Below the pieces are notes generated by a model. That model was not told where the DNA came from. It ran no database searches and saw nothing but the letters and a program-made list of their open reading frames with translations. From the NCBI RefSeq assembly GCF_900112955.1, contig NZ_FONP01000008.1:1-64000 (forward strand): a stretch of DNA of 64,000 nucleotides. Direction: 5' to 3'. How positions within the stretch are numbered: the stretch's first letter is position 1; each line of letters opens with the position of its first letter. Source of the stretch: Peptostreptococcus sp. D1 (GTDB lineage Bacteria > Bacillota > Clostridia > Peptostreptococcales > Peptostreptococcaceae). Made by a program: the position numbers and the translations under genes. Below, piece by piece: positions 36,394-49,034 of this stretch.

Positions 36394-37501
36394 ATGAATA
36401 ATTACAAATATATATTATATTTGATTAGAAAAATAATGAAAATTAATAAAAAAATTAATTTCGTATTTATGTTTTCAATCCTTGTTGGAATATTAGTGCC
36501 GTTTATTTTGCTTGGAAACATAAGTCTATTATATAAAAACTATAAAAATTTAGAATATAACAATAGAAGCTATAACTATTGTGTGGATATAATGAACAAC
36601 AAAATGATAGATGAAATAACCTATAATAAGATATCTAGAAATTTCAAGTTTAATGACATAAAGCTTAAAATCTATGACAGAATCTACATTAACGGAAATG
36701 AAAAAAAGCCATTTATTTTAAATACAGTGGACACTAGCTCCAAACTAAAATATAAAATTGATCTTGTTAGTGGTAGTTCTCTAGCTGATAGCTCAAACCA
36801 ATGTCTGATTAATTATAAAGTGTCCAAGGATTTAAAAATTAATATTGGATATTTTATAAGTATTGGACAGCAGAAGTATATAGTCAGAGGTATATTTAGA
36901 GGTGAAATGACCGATATTTACCTTGATTCTAACAATTATGCCAAATACTTAAGCTCAAAAGGCAAAAAGCTACAACAATGGATATATATAAATTCAGATA
37001 CAGATAAATCATCCATAGAAAATATGTTGTCGAATATAGGTATATATGATCATTATGAGATATCAGAAAATGGTGAAATGGTAAAAATTCAAATGAGAGA
37101 ATACAAGAATAATATCAGAAATGAAGTAATTATGTCACTAATGTGTACTATATATCTGCTGATTAACTTGTTTATAGTTATAAAAATAAAGACATCAAAA
37201 AATAAAAAATTGATATATATTCTGCTAGCACTCGGCATGAATAGAAGTTCAATAAATATATTCTATTATATTTATTGAACTTCTATTACTAACGCTAGTG
37301 CCTGCAATACTGATTTTATCGGCAGTTTTATATATTTCAGACATGGGAGCATTGATAAACTATGTCCATATAAGCTCAGCATATATGACATGTGTTTTGT
37401 TTTTGACTATTCTATTAGTATTTGTTGTGACATGTCTTTCGTTAAGAGAGTATTTTTCCAAAACTGTGATTGATTTGATAAGTGATGGTGATTATGTATG
37501 A
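36394..37501 (+). pseudogene. FtsX-like permease 1, split by a frameshift
   Basis: Frame 1 (36394-37278) encodes an N-terminal helix, a roughly 200-residue extracytoplasmic domain and a helix ending LALGMNRSSINIFYYIY. The frame then stops, while the +1 frame carries on with FIELLLLTLVPAILILSAV, two more helices and a tail ending ISDGDYV at 37501. Joined, it is a complete FtsX-like four-helix permease of about 368 aa. The shift lies within about 37255-37278. Its stop overlaps the start of permease 2 as ATGA. Confidence 0.8.
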
Positions 37502-38710
37502 TTAGAAGATATGATCTTGAAATAATAATAAAGAGAATATACAAGAATAGAATTATGTATCTATTTTTTTCTTGTTGAGATAGCACTCGGCATGACGATA
37601 TTATTTTTCTCTCTAAACCACCTGCTCGAGTATAAAAAAACTGCAGATCAAATAGATTCGCAATTAAAGCCATATGAAACAAGATTGGAAATAACCGGAG
37701 AAAATAATACTGATGACAATGCTATAAATCTCAATGATTATAGCTATATAAATAATAGAATCAGCAATAAATTTGAAGCATATTTGATAAGTAATCAATT
37801 GTTTAAAAAAAACGGAAAAGTTAGAAGGTGTGATATCATATTTTTCGATTTCAAAAAAATTCTTGGAACGAAAAATTATTCAAGGTTAATTAAAAACAAT
37901 GATACAGCCAAATTTATTCTTGATTTAAATGATGTAATTGATATTTCCGATATGAAAATATATTCGGATGAGTATAGTATTTCATTAAATAACAACAACA
38001 TTGAATATAATGGCAAAAAATACGAATATATAAATAAGGGAAATATAAAAATAAGAAACCTATATATTCATGAATATGAGTCAACTGATGAAGAAAATGA
38101 AAAGGCTGAAAACATACCAAAAATATACGCTGACATAAGCTTACTCGAAAATAATATTAAGTTTTCTCCTGTTGGAATACGGCTTTTCTTAAATGAAAAA
38201 AAACTAACCAATCCTGAAAAAATAAAGGATAATTTGACTAGCTATTTAAAAAATAGGCATCCTTTATATGAGTATGCGTTTAAGAACGATTTGGGTCATT
38301 TTAGTGTAAACAATAGATCCGACCTGATATATATGTGCGTATATCTGTTTATATCAGTAGTAATAATTATGCTATTTTTGATTACGTTTACAGGAATGTT
38401 TAAAATATTGATGAAAAAGAGAGAAAAGGATCTTGCTGTAAGCCTTGCATTTGGAAGCAATAGATTAATATTAATTTTATCGATACTAATAGAAAATTAT
38501 TCAATCATATTTTTAGGAACCATAGTCGGAATATTATGTGGTATAAAAATAAATAGTTACCTAACGACAGATTTATTCAAAAAAGGAGTGAGTATAGAGC
38601 TTGTGATTTTTCTAGTAATATTGTCAATCGTTATTAGCTTTATATCGTCAATAGGATCTATTATACGGTTATCGAATATGGATGTAGTCGATATTATAAA
38701 TGAGCAATAA
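37498..38710 (+). pseudogene. FtsX-like permease 2, split by a frameshift at a T7 run
   Basis: ATG at 37498 begins MIRRYDLEIIIKRIYKNRIM, reaches CTATTTTTTTCTTG (T7 at 37564-37570) and stops at 37576. Removing one T gives YLFFLVEIALGMTILFFSL and leads into the 372-residue frame ending ...RLSNMDVVDIINEQ. That frame has the long extracytoplasmic domain and three C-terminal helices of FtsX permeases. The homopolymer makes slippage, phase variation or a read error all possible. Confidence 0.8.
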
Positions 38711-38758
38711 TTAAAGGTAGCAACACTGTTTTTTTATTCAGTATGTTGCTACCTTTTT
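38711..38758 (+). terminator. Terminator of the propeller-ABC operon
   Basis: AAAGGTAGCAAC (38713-38724) pairs with GTTGCTACCTTT, with an internal CACTG/CAGTA extension, and is followed by TTTTT. It starts right after permease 2. Confidence 0.85.
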
Positions 38759-38849
38759 GAGTAAATACACTCTATTTTATTCAATGTCTTTATTCAATAT
38801 TAGTTAAATAACTTTGATCAATTAAAAAACTATAAGAAAAATAATAGCT

Positions 38850-39623
38850 TTATACAGCTTTATTATATTCTTTTTTCAGCTTTTCAATTATCTTTTTTTC
38901 CAATCTCGATACCGTCATTTGAGATATACCTATATCCTCAGCTATTGCAGACTGGGTTTTGTTGTTGAAAAATCTCCCAATTACTATTTTTACTTCCAAT
39001 TCATTTAGAGTCTTCATAAATTTTTCTAAAAAATCTCTTTGTTCAATTTCTCCAAATCTAGTCTCTTCGGTACCTATTTTATCTCCCAATGTAATGTCTT
39101 TTTCCTCAGACTCTTCACCACTTGGCATATCAAGAGAAACAGGCTGATATCCATAAGAGGCTTCCATTGCTTCAAGCACATCTTCTTCTGTTACTCCCAA
39201 ATAGTCGGCGATTTCCTTAGGTCTTGGACTTTTTTTGTTATCCTGCTCTAATTGAATCTTAGCATTGCTTATCTTCTTGCTGAGCTCCTGAATCCTTCTA
39301 GGAACTCTCAATGTCCAAACTTTATCTCTAAAATACTTCTTGATTTCTCCCACTATTGTCGGAGTTGCAAAACTCGAAAATTCAAACCCCTTAGATATAT
39401 CATATCTATCAATAGCATAGATAAGAGCTAGAGACGCAACTTGAAAAATATCTTCATAGTCGACACCCTTATTTATATATTTTTTTGAAAGAATCTTTGC
39501 CAAATAAAGATGCTTTTCAATCAATATATTTCTTACAGCTGTATTGCTCTTATCTTCAGAAAAAACCTTGAAAAGTTCTTTGACATCCATCTTTTCATAT
39601 TCTTTTTCTGAGGTTAAATTCAT
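38850..39623 (-). CDS. sigB: RNA polymerase sigma factor SigB (general stress type)
   Basis: 257 aa. Region 2 YEDIFQVASLALIYAIDRYD and FSSFATPTIVGEIKKYFRDK, region 3 VPRRIQELSKKI with DYLGVTEEDVLEAMEASYGYQPVSLD, region 4 RFFNNKTQSAIAEDIGISQMTVSRLEK. The sigma-B/F/G group is clear. The YQPVSLD segment and the RsbW-like partner favour SigB over sporulation SigF. The start overlaps the rsbW stop, so the two are coupled. Confidence 0.9.
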   Translation of the reverse strand: MNLTSEKEYEKMDVKELFKVFSEDKSNTAVRNILIEKHLYLAKILSKKYINKGVDYEDIFQVASLALIYAIDRYDISKGFEFSSFATPTIVGEIKKYFRDKVWTLRVPRRIQELSKKISNAKIQLEQDNKKSPRPKEIADYLGVTEEDVLEAMEASYGYQPVSLDMPSGEESEEKDITLGDKIGTEETRFGEIEQRDFLEKFMKTLNELEVKIVIGRFFNNKTQSAIAEDIGISQMTVSRLEKKIIEKLKKEYNKAV

Positions 39624-40030
39624 TAATTATCAACTCCAACCAACTTTGTCATCTTTATTACAGTTCCACAATCTTCACAAGTTTTTACTTCTACTTCATC
39701 CATCAAGGTTTTAATAATGAATAACCCCAACCCACTTGTCTTCGGATTTAGCGGATCTGGATCTTCAACAGAATCTTCATCATATCCTACACCATCGTCG
39801 ATAACTTCGATTGATAGCTTGTCTTCGTAAATATAAAAATTTATTTCAAACAATTCTTCCTTGCTATGCTTTATTGCATTGGTACAAGCTTCAGAGATAG
39901 AAACCTTTAAATCCTCAATTTCATCAAAGCTAAAACCGATTTTACTAGCAATACCTGATACAGTCAATCTTATCACAGATACAAAATTAGGATTACTTGT
40001 TAACTTCATGCTAATTTTATCACAACTCAT
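39623..40030 (-). CDS. rsbW: Anti-sigma factor / serine kinase RsbW
   Basis: 135 aa GHKL kinase. IRLTVSGIASKIGFSFDEIEDLKVSISEACTNAIKH (N box) and VIDDGVGYDEDS, TSGLGLFIIKTLMDEVEV (G boxes). It binds SigB and phosphorylates RsbV. Sequence pattern is much closer to RsbW than SpoIIAB from memory. Two nt separate it from rsbV. Confidence 0.9.
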   Translation of the reverse strand: MSCDKISMKLTSNPNFVSVIRLTVSGIASKIGFSFDEIEDLKVSISEACTNAIKHSKEELFEINFYIYEDKLSIEVIDDGVGYDEDSVEDPDPLNPKTSGLGLFIIKTLMDEVEVKTCEDCGTVIKMTKLVGVDN

Positions 40031-40032
40031 CG

Positions 40033-40347
40033 CTATCCCTCCAAAGTTATTATCTGATCTAGACCAGTAATTTTAAATATTTTCTTCACATTATTTTTCG
40101 TATTGATAAGAGATATTTTTTTATCTGGCTTCAGTCTCTTCATTATTCCTACAATAACACCAACGCCTGTAGAATCAATATATTGAAGATCTGACATATC
40201 CAATATTACATCAGAAAACTTTTCATCTATTCTTTCGTTTAATTCATCCTTTAACATATCTGCACAAGAAACATCAAGCTCCCCTGAAACATTTACAATC
40301 CAGTTTTCTTTTTCACTGTCATATTTTGAATTGAAATTAATTGACAT
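40033..40347 (-). CDS. rsbV: Anti-sigma factor antagonist RsbV (STAS domain)
   Basis: 104 aa STAS protein. The phosphorylatable Ser is in ILDMSDLQYIDSTGVGVIVG. When dephosphorylated it frees SigB by binding RsbW. Its ATG is only 14 nt after the gyrA stop, with GAGGTATC before it, so the partner-switch genes look like the tail of the recF-gyrB-gyrA transcript. A separate promoter inside gyrA is possible. Confidence 0.92.
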   Translation of the reverse strand: MSINFNSKYDSEKENWIVNVSGELDVSCADMLKDELNERIDEKFSDVILDMSDLQYIDSTGVGVIVGIMKRLKPDKKISLINTKNNVKKIFKITGLDQIITLEG

Positions 40348-40361
40348 AGATACCTCACTTT

Positions 40362-42806
40362 CTACTCTACAATATCGTCCTCATTCTTTATTTTAGCTAT
40401 CGAAACGACCTCAACCTCTTCATCAGTTCTCATCAATTTTACACCACTGGTAATTCTTCCAAAAATTGAGATTTCATTTACTCTAATTCTAATCAATACT
40501 CCATCAGAGTTTATCATCATCATCTCATCATCTTCATTGACAATTGTTGCACCTATTAGTTTTCCAGTCTTAGAATTTATATTATATGTCTTTATACCTT
40601 TTCCAGCTCTCATTTGGATTCTATATTCTTCCAAATCAGTTCTCTTTCCATAGCCTTTTTCACTGACAACCAATAAATCGCTACCCTCACTAGCCAAATC
40701 CATTGACACGACCATATCGTCCTTTGATAGTGTAATTCCCTTTACACCTGTTGCGGTTCTACCCATAGGTCTTATATCTTTTTCATTAAACTTAATAGAC
40801 ATAGCATTTTGAGTAACCAACACTATTTCCTCATCTCCATCGGTCATCTTTACACCTATCAGCTCGTCGCCATCCTTCAATCCTATGGCAATTATTCCTG
40901 ACTTATTGATATTTTTAAATTCTTCTATAGGAGTCTTTTTTACTATACCATTCTTAGTCACCATCAATAAATACTTGTAGTCGTCTTTTACACTATCTGG
41001 ATTAAAAGTGATTATTCTTGCAATTTTTTCTCCAGGATTCAATTGTAATAAATTGACTATTGCGGTTCCCTTTGATGTTCTCTTGCCTTCTGGTATCTCG
41101 TAAGCATTTAATTTGTATACTCTACCTCTATTCGTCAAGAACAGCATTCTTGAGTGATTTGTAGTAGTTATCAAATCTGTAATGAAATCTTCTTCTCTTG
41201 TCGTAAGAGCTGAAATACCTCTTCCACCTCTTTTTTGACTTCTATATGTATCCGCAGGCAATCTCTTAATATAGCCTAGATGAGTAAGAGTTACGACTAT
41301 ATCCTCTTCTTCAAATAAATCCTTTACGTCAAATTCGCCTTCAGCCGGAATTATCTCAGTTCGTCTTTCATCAGCGTGCTTGTCTTTAATTGCTGTCATT
41401 TCGTCTTTTATCACACCAAATAGCTTTAATTCATCAGCCAACAAGCTTTCAAGATATTCGATTTTCTTCATCAATTCATTGTACTCATTATCTATCTTTT
41501 CTCTTTCAAGCCCCGTTAATCTCTGAAGTCTCATATCAAGTATTGCTTGAGCTTGAAGATCAGAAAAAGCAAATTCTTCAATAAGTTTTTCCTTTGCGAT
41601 TTGACCATTTGCTGAGCCTCTAATAATATTAATCACTCTATCAATATTGTCTAATGCAATCCTAAGTCCCTCAAGTATATGTGCTCTCGCATTTGCTTTA
41701 TCCAATTCAAACTGAGTTCTTCTAGTTATTACCTCTCTTTGATGCTCTACATAGTAATGTATTACTTCCTTTAGGTTAAGTATTCTGGGTGTACCATTAA
41801 CTAAAGAAAGCATAATTATACTAAATGTATCCTCAAGCTGTGAATGCTTATAAATATTATTTAGAACAATATTTGCATTGGTATCTCTCTTTAGCTCTAT
41901 AACTATTCTCATACCATGCCTATTACTCTCGTCTCTCAAATCAGATATTCCTTCGACCTTTTTTTCCTTTACAAGCTCAGCTATTCTCTCTACTAATCTA
42001 GCTTTATTTACTTGATAAGGAATTTCTGTTATTACAATCTGTTGTCTACCTTTTGGCAGCTCCTCTATTTCAGCCTTTGCTCTAACCTTTACCTTTCCCC
42101 TACCAGTTTTGTATGCTTCCTTTATTCCCTCTGTTCCAACTATTGTCGCTGCAGTTGGAAAATCTGGACCTTTTACATATTTCAACAATTCATCTACACT
42201 ACAATCCCTGTTGTCTATGTAGTGAATTGTCGCATCGATAACTTCGCCCAAATTATGTGGTGGAATTGAGGTTGCCATACCTACAGCAATCCCATTTGAA
42301 CCATTTACCAATAGATTAGGATATCTAGCTGGAAGAACTAATGGTTCATTTAATGATTCATCAAAGTTAGGACCAAAATCTACAGTTTCTTTATCTATAT
42401 CTCTCAATAATTCCAAAGCAAGCTTGCTCATTCTCGCTTCGGTATAACGCATTGCAGCAGGACTATCTCCATCTACCGTACCAAAGTTACCCTGACCATC
42501 GACTAATAGCCCTCTAGTGGAAAAGTCTTGTGCCATTTTTACCATTGCCATATATACAGAGCTATCACCATGTGGATGATACTTACCAAGAACATCACCT
42601 ACGATACGAGCCGATTTTCTATATGGCTTATCAGGTGTTATACCTTGCTCACTCATAGAGTAAAGTATTCTTCTATGTACAGGCTTCAATCCATCTTTGA
42701 CATCAGGTAATGCTCTACCAGCTATTACGCTCATAGAATAATCAATATATGAATTTTTCATCTCATCTGCTATCTCACGCAGAATTATTCTTTTATTTTC
42801 TTCCAT
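40362..42806 (-). CDS. gyrA: DNA gyrase subunit A
   Basis: 814 aa. Catalytic Tyr121 in [10 protein letters not shown], quinolone region [20 protein letters not shown], GyrA box QRGGRG, six C-terminal beta-pinwheel repeats. Works with GyrB to introduce negative supercoils. The residue equivalent to E. coli Asp87, usually Asp or Glu, is Met86; the Ser83 equivalent is kept (Ser82). 16 nt after gyrB in the S4-recF-gyrB-gyrA operon. Confidence 0.98.
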   Translation of the reverse strand: MEENKRIILREIADEMKNSYIDYSMSVIAGRALPDVKDGLKPVHRRILYSMSEQGITPDKPYRKSARIVGDVLGKYHPHGDSSVYMAMVKMAQDFSTRGLLVDGQGNFGTVDGDSPAAMRYTEARMSKLALELLRDIDKETVDFGPNFDESLNEPLVLPARYPNLLVNGSNGIAVGMATSIPPHNLGEVIDATIHYIDNRDCSVDELLKYVKGPDFPTAATIVGTEGIKEAYKTGRGKVKVRAKAEIEELPKGRQQIVITEIPYQVNKARLVERIAELVKEKKVEGISDLRDESNRHGMRIVIELKRDTNANIVLNNIYKHSQLEDTFSIIMLSLVNGTPRILNLKEVIHYYVEHQREVITRRTQFELDKANARAHILEGLRIALDNIDRVINIIRGSANGQIAKEKLIEEFAFSDLQAQAILDMRLQRLTGLEREKIDNEYNELMKKIEYLESLLADELKLFGVIKDEMTAIKDKHADERRTEIIPAEGEFDVKDLFEEEDIVVTLTHLGYIKRLPADTYRSQKRGGRGISALTTREEDFITDLITTTNHSRMLFLTNRGRVYKLNAYEIPEGKRTSKGTAIVNLLQLNPGEKIARIITFNPDSVKDDYKYLLMVTKNGIVKKTPIEEFKNINKSGIIAIGLKDGDELIGVKMTDGDEEIVLVTQNAMSIKFNEKDIRPMGRTATGVKGITLSKDDMVVSMDLASEGSDLLVVSEKGYGKRTDLEEYRIQMRAGKGIKTYNINSKTGKLIGATIVNEDDEMMMINSDGVLIRIRVNEISIFGRITSGVKLMRTDEEVEVVSIAKIKNEDDIVE

Positions 42807-42822
42807 TTATTCAGCCAACCTC

Positions 42823-44730
<1,908 letters not shown>

Positions 44731-45846
44731 TTACACTCCTCCATTCTCACTACTTATAACTCTTCCATTTTCTATATGAAAAACGGAATACTCCAATTCC
44801 TTTAATATATTAATGTGCAAAGGATCTGCTGATGTTACAAACATCTGAACATCTCCTAATTTTTCAACCAACATCTTCTGTCTATCTTGATCAAGTTCAC
44901 TAAATACATCATCCAAAATCAAAATCGGATAATCTCCGACCTCTTGCTTAATAAGCTCAATTTCTGAGAGCTTTAAGGAAATAGAAGCCGTTCTTTGTTG
45001 TCCTTGGGATCCGAACAACCTAACATCTATATCGTTAATATGAATACTGATATCATCCTTATGAGGTCCTATTTTTGTATTTCTGTTGTATAGGTCGCTA
45101 TCAATTGTTTCTTTATATTTTTGATAAAGTAGCTCCTTAATCAGCTCAGCATCACTATAGTCATCAATATTCAATTGATTTTTATACTTTATAGTCAAAT
45201 TTTCCTTATTTAAAGTAAGGTTCCTATGTAAATTACTTGAAATAGCTGATAGCTTTTCAATAAATCTATTTCTAAATACGTAGATTTCACTTCCATACCT
45301 TGATAGACTTAGGTCATAAACGTCGAGTAAATTTTTATCTATGTAATTAGATTTTAGCAGTATGTTTCTCTGACTCATAGTTTTGTTATAATCCATAAGC
45401 AGACTATAATATCTAGGCACGACCTGACTTATCTCTTTATCTATAAAGCTTCGTCTCTCCTTAGGACCATCCTTTACTAGCTTCAAATCCTCAGGTGAAA
45501 AAATAACTACATTTAGTGTTCCAAGTAGCTCATGCAATGACTTCACCGAAACACCATTTATTTTTATGCCCTTTTTTTCTTTTGTGACAACTATTTCAAT
45601 ACTCTTGTTTATTCCATTTCTCGAAAAATTACAATTTGTATACAGTGAATCCTTATTAAACATTATCAAATCCCTATCCTTGTTTGTTCTAAAGGACTTT
45701 CCTATTGACATTAATGTTATTGATTCAACTATATTTGTCTTACCTTGACCATTACTACCAATTATTAAATTGATTTTTTTATTGAAATCCAATTCTAATA
45801 ATTGGTAATTTCTATAATTCATCAGCTTTATGTTATTGATATACAA
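44731..45846 (-). CDS. recF: DNA replication and repair protein RecF
   Basis: 371 aa SMC-like ATPase of the RecFOR gap-repair pathway. Walker A IIGSNGQGKTNIVE, signature region LFGSQGQQRTASISLKLSEIEL, Walker B PILILDDVFSELDQDR. Lies between the S4 gene and gyrB, as in most Firmicutes. Works with RecR encoded at 2.6 kb. Confidence 0.97.
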   Translation of the reverse strand: MYINNIKLMNYRNYQLLELDFNKKINLIIGSNGQGKTNIVESITLMSIGKSFRTNKDRDLIMFNKDSLYTNCNFSRNGINKSIEIVVTKEKKGIKINGVSVKSLHELLGTLNVVIFSPEDLKLVKDGPKERRSFIDKEISQVVPRYYSLLMDYNKTMSQRNILLKSNYIDKNLLDVYDLSLSRYGSEIYVFRNRFIEKLSAISSNLHRNLTLNKENLTIKYKNQLNIDDYSDAELIKELLYQKYKETIDSDLYNRNTKIGPHKDDISIHINDIDVRLFGSQGQQRTASISLKLSEIELIKQEVGDYPILILDDVFSELDQDRQKMLVEKLGDVQMFVTSADPLHINILKELEYSVFHIENGRVISSENGGV

Positions 45847-45878
45847 TATAACACCTACTTTTTAAAATAGTATTGTAG

Positions 45879-46085
45879 TTACTCAACTAAAAAACTTATA
45901 TCATTTACTTTTACAATGTCGCCTTTTTTTATTTTCCTGCCTCTTTGGGTACATATTTCACCATTCACAAAAACATCTTCACTAAGTATTAAAACCTTTG
46001 CTTCTCCACCTGACATTACGACATCAGCCAACTTTAAAAATTGATCTAATTTTATAAAATCAGTCTTTATTTTAATATTTTTCAT
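45879..46085 (-). CDS. S4-domain RNA-binding protein (YaaA/RlbA type)
   Basis: 68 aa. FIKLDQFLKLADVVMSGGEAKVLILSEDVFVNGEICTQRGRKI is a single S4 fold, the small protein that sits between dnaN and recF in Firmicutes and is implicated in ribosome assembly. Probably begins the recF-gyrB-gyrA transcript. Confidence 0.95.
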   Translation of the reverse strand: MKNIKIKTDFIKLDQFLKLADVVMSGGEAKVLILSEDVFVNGEICTQRGRKIKKGDIVKVNDISFLVE

Positions 46086-46215
46086 TTCGTATCCCCACTA
46101 TTTAATACAAATTTTTGTTAGTTGCATAATTCGACTATTCTATTATATCATAAATAACCGACACTTGGTAATAACAAACTTCAATAATGTTCAAAAATAG
46201 ACTATAGCTTAAAAT

Positions 46216-46261
46216 ATTAAGGACTGCTACACAATATATTTATCGTGCAGCAGTCCTTAAT
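46216..46261 (-). terminator. Terminator of dnaA-dnaN
   Basis: TTAAGGACTGCT[A]CAC and GTGCAGCAGTCCTTAA form a 16-bp stem with one mismatch. On the minus strand it starts 8 nt after the dnaN stop and is followed by TATTTTAAG. It separates dnaN from the S4-recF-gyr operon. Confidence 0.8.
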
Positions 46262-46268
46262 CATTTTT

Positions 46269-47369
46269 CTAGCTGAATCTAACTGGAAGAATCAAATAAA
46301 TATATTCAGGTCCATCTATAGGCTTAATTACTGCTGGATTTACTTCCCCTCCAAATTCTATACTGATATATTCACTATCTATATTTTTTATACCATCAAG
46401 AAAATATCTAGAATTAAATGCTATTTCAAGCTCATTCCCTTCAAATTCAACATCTAATTCTTCGTAGGCATTTCCATTTTCATTGTTAGATGTGATCGCT
46501 ATCATGTCCTTCATTATAGATATTTTTATTAGGTTATTTTTTGGAGATGTAAACAATAATGAAGCTCTCTCAATTGATTCTTGAAGCTTTCTAGTTTCTA
46601 CATTGATCTTCGTAATATGGTCCTTTGGCAGCAAGCTATCATATTTTGTGAAGCTACCTTCAATCAATCTGGCGATAATTTTTGTGTCCTTCAATTTAAA
46701 TATAATGTTTTTACTGTCAAATCCGACACAAATATCTCCGTCATCTGTCAATAAACTGTTAAGATGATTTAATGTAATACCAGGTATAATTGCGCTAGTA
46801 TCAGTATCTATACCATCCTTTATTTCAGATTTTCTAACAGCCAATCTATAGCCATCAAGTGCAACTAAGCTAAGATTGTGATCTCTTAGCTCGAATAATT
46901 CACCTGCAAGAGTAGGATTCATAGGTTCAATTGCAGTTGCAAAAACCGTCTGCTTTATCATGCCTCTCATCTCTATTTGATTTATTTTAACTTCATAATC
47001 AACATTGATGTCATCAATCTTTGGAAATTCCTCTGCAGGTAGACCTTTTATTTTAAATCTCGAATTCATGCAATTTATATAAACATTACAATCTGCATCA
47101 GTTTCTAATGAAATAAATGTATCCGGTAGCTTTCTTACAATTTCACCTATAAGTTTAGAATTGACTACGACACTACCTTCTTTATTCACTTGAGCATCTA
47201 TATTAGTTTCAATACTCAATTCACTATCATATCCTGTTACTATAAGCTTACCTTCCTTTGCTGTTATAAGTAATCCTCTTAAAAGCTCTATTGTAGTTTT
47301 GTTATTGATAGCTTTTTGAGCATTTGTTATCGCTTGTGATAATTTTTTTTGATTACATAAAATATTCAT
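46269..47369 (-). CDS. dnaN: DNA polymerase III beta subunit (sliding clamp)
   Basis: 366 aa, normal length. Three clamp domains; LIVTGYDSELSIETNID, NPTLAGELFELRDHNLSLVALDGYRLAVRK, and the C-terminal IDGPEYIYLILPVRFS typical of DnaN. Ribosome site AAAGAAAGGTGG. Separated from dnaA by the second origin region. Confidence 0.98.
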   Translation of the reverse strand: MNILCNQKKLSQAITNAQKAINNKTTIELLRGLLITAKEGKLIVTGYDSELSIETNIDAQVNKEGSVVVNSKLIGEIVRKLPDTFISLETDADCNVYINCMNSRFKIKGLPAEEFPKIDDINVDYEVKINQIEMRGMIKQTVFATAIEPMNPTLAGELFELRDHNLSLVALDGYRLAVRKSEIKDGIDTDTSAIIPGITLNHLNSLLTDDGDICVGFDSKNIIFKLKDTKIIARLIEGSFTKYDSLLPKDHITKINVETRKLQESIERASLLFTSPKNNLIKISIMKDMIAITSNNENGNAYEELDVEFEGNELEIAFNSRYFLDGIKNIDSEYISIEFGGEVNPAVIKPIDGPEYIYLILPVRFS

Positions 47370-47435
47370 GTATAACCACCTTTCTTTTAAATGTTTACCA
47401 TTGTTTTGTTGATAAGTATTTATTCATATACTACT

Positions 47436-47608
47436 ATATAAATAAATAATATATATAGTAGTATTAGTAGTAGTGTATGTTTATTGTGTTAATAAGCATA
47501 TAAAAGCATTGAAATTAACAATACATTAATTGTTAATTTTATATTGATAAGCATATGGATATCATATGTATAAATTGTGGATAAAATTTGATTTATTTTT
47601 TATCCACA
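47436..47608. other. oriC: oriC part 2: DnaA boxes, DnaA-trio and AT-rich unwinding region
   Basis: Between dnaA and dnaN. Two perfect DnaA boxes in opposite orientation: TGTGGATAA (47576-47584) and TTATCCACA (47600-47608). Towards dnaN lies TAGTAGTATTAGTAGTAG (47456-47473), a run of DnaA-trio triplets, next to AT-only sequence (47436-47456), the order found in the Bacillus subtilis unwinding region. Distance from the perfect boxes to the trios is about 100 nt; only degenerate boxes lie between. Confidence 0.75.
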
Positions 47609-47645
47609 ATAGTCAACAGCTTATTAACATAAAAAATGTTGGTAA

Positions 47646-49034
47646 CTACCCTATTAAATCTGACTTTATTTTCTCTATTTTTATCTTTGTAGTTTCGCTT
47701 TTTTCTATTTCGTCGTTAATTTTCTTTATAGCGTGAATTACAGTAGAATGGTCTCTATTTCCAAACTCCTCGCCAATGGCAGGTAGTGAAATATCCATGA
47801 TTTCTCTAGCTATATACATCGCTATTTGCCTTGGGAAAGCATACTTCTTGTCTCGTTTTTTTGAATCTATATCCTCAACTGAAACATTAAATGCATCTGC
47901 AACAGTTTCTTTTATTCTAAGAACATTGACCTCGTTTGTAGTGTAAGAAACCAGACTGTCCTTCAATGCTTCCTTGGCAAGCTGCAAATCTATTTCTTTT
48001 TTGCCGGATAAATCTGCATACAAAATAACCTTATTTAAGGCACCCTCCAGCTCTCTGATATTTGATTTCACATTGTCAGCAATGTACTCAAATACTTCTT
48101 TTGGTATTTGTATATTTTCTGATTCAGATTTCATTTGAAGCACTGCCATTCTCGTACTATAGTCTGGAGGCTGTATGTCTATTGTAATTCCCCAAACAAA
48201 TCTACTTTTAAGCCTTTCCTCAAGCTTTGGTATATCTTGAGGTACTCTGTCGCTAGAAAGAATTATTTTTTTTCCAGCATTATGAAGATCGTTAAATGTA
48301 TGGAATAATTCCTCTTGAACTGAGTCTGTTTTTGCGAAAAATTGAATATCGTCGACCATTAATATATCAACGTTTCTGTATTTTGCTCTGAAATTACCAG
48401 TATTTTTTTGTCCCAATGAAGTTATAAATTCATTGGTATATGTTTCTGATGAAACATATAGAACCTTTTTTGATGGATCTCTTTCAAGGATTCTATGTCC
48501 TATCGCATGCATCAGGTGAGTTTTTCCAAGACCAACTCCTCCATATAGAAAAAGAGGGTTATCATTTGAAATATTGTCATAATTAGCAACTCTTTGACAA
48601 GCTGCCATAGCAATATTATTGCTTGGACCAGCTACAAAGGTCTCAAAAGTATACTTTGGATTGAGATTAGCTTTTTCAACACTATTTACAAATTTTATTG
48701 GATCATAATTATCAATATTTGAATTATATGATTGTTTTTGAGAAGAATTTTTACCATTTATATTATTGATAATTTCTAGTTCATCTTTCTCATCAATAAT
48801 AACTATTATATCACTGATATTAGCTGCTAACTCACCAAAAATATCTAAAATGATTTTTTTACTTTCTTCTTTTTCATAAAATTCCTTTGTTCTTTTGTCT
48901 TGACCCTTTATATAAAAAATATTATTGTTTATTGCAATAGGAATACATGGTTCAATATATATATCATAGTGAACACTTGTAAACTCTCCTTTTAGCTTAT
49001 TTTTTACTGAGATCCAAAGTTTGTTAGCATCCAT
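47646..49034 (-). CDS. dnaA: Chromosomal replication initiator DnaA
   Basis: 462 aa. Domain I (to about 90), variable linker, domain III AAA+ with Walker A GGVGLGKTHLMHAIGH, Walker B ILMVDDIQFFAK, sensor VILSSDRVPQDIPKLEERLKS region, and domain IV ending with the DnaA-box binding signature FGNRDHSTVIHAIKKI. Flanked by DnaA boxes on both sides. Together with the change of gene direction at 49.5 kb this fixes the origin. Confidence 0.99.
   Translation of the reverse strand: MDANKLWISVKNKLKGEFTSVHYDIYIEPCIPIAINNNIFYIKGQDKRTKEFYEKEESKKIILDIFGELAANISDIIVIIDEKDELEIINNINGKNSSQKQSYNSNIDNYDPIKFVNSVEKANLNPKYTFETFVAGPSNNIAMAACQRVANYDNISNDNPLFLYGGVGLGKTHLMHAIGHRILERDPSKKVLYVSSETYTNEFITSLGQKNTGNFRAKYRNVDILMVDDIQFFAKTDSVQEELFHTFNDLHNAGKKIILSSDRVPQDIPKLEERLKSRFVWGITIDIQPPDYSTRMAVLQMKSESENIQIPKEVFEYIADNVKSNIRELEGALNKVILYADLSGKKEIDLQLAKEALKDSLVSYTTNEVNVLRIKETVADAFNVSVEDIDSKKRDKKYAFPRQIAMYIAREIMDISLPAIGEEFGNRDHSTVIHAIKKINDEIEKSETTKIKIEKIKSDLIG

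Noticed and set aside
38850-40347. Alternative reading of the locus as spoIIAA-spoIIAB-sigF
   Set aside because: Same gene order, but the RsbW-like motifs, YQPVSLD segment in the sigma factor and position after gyrA fit rsbV-rsbW-sigB better.
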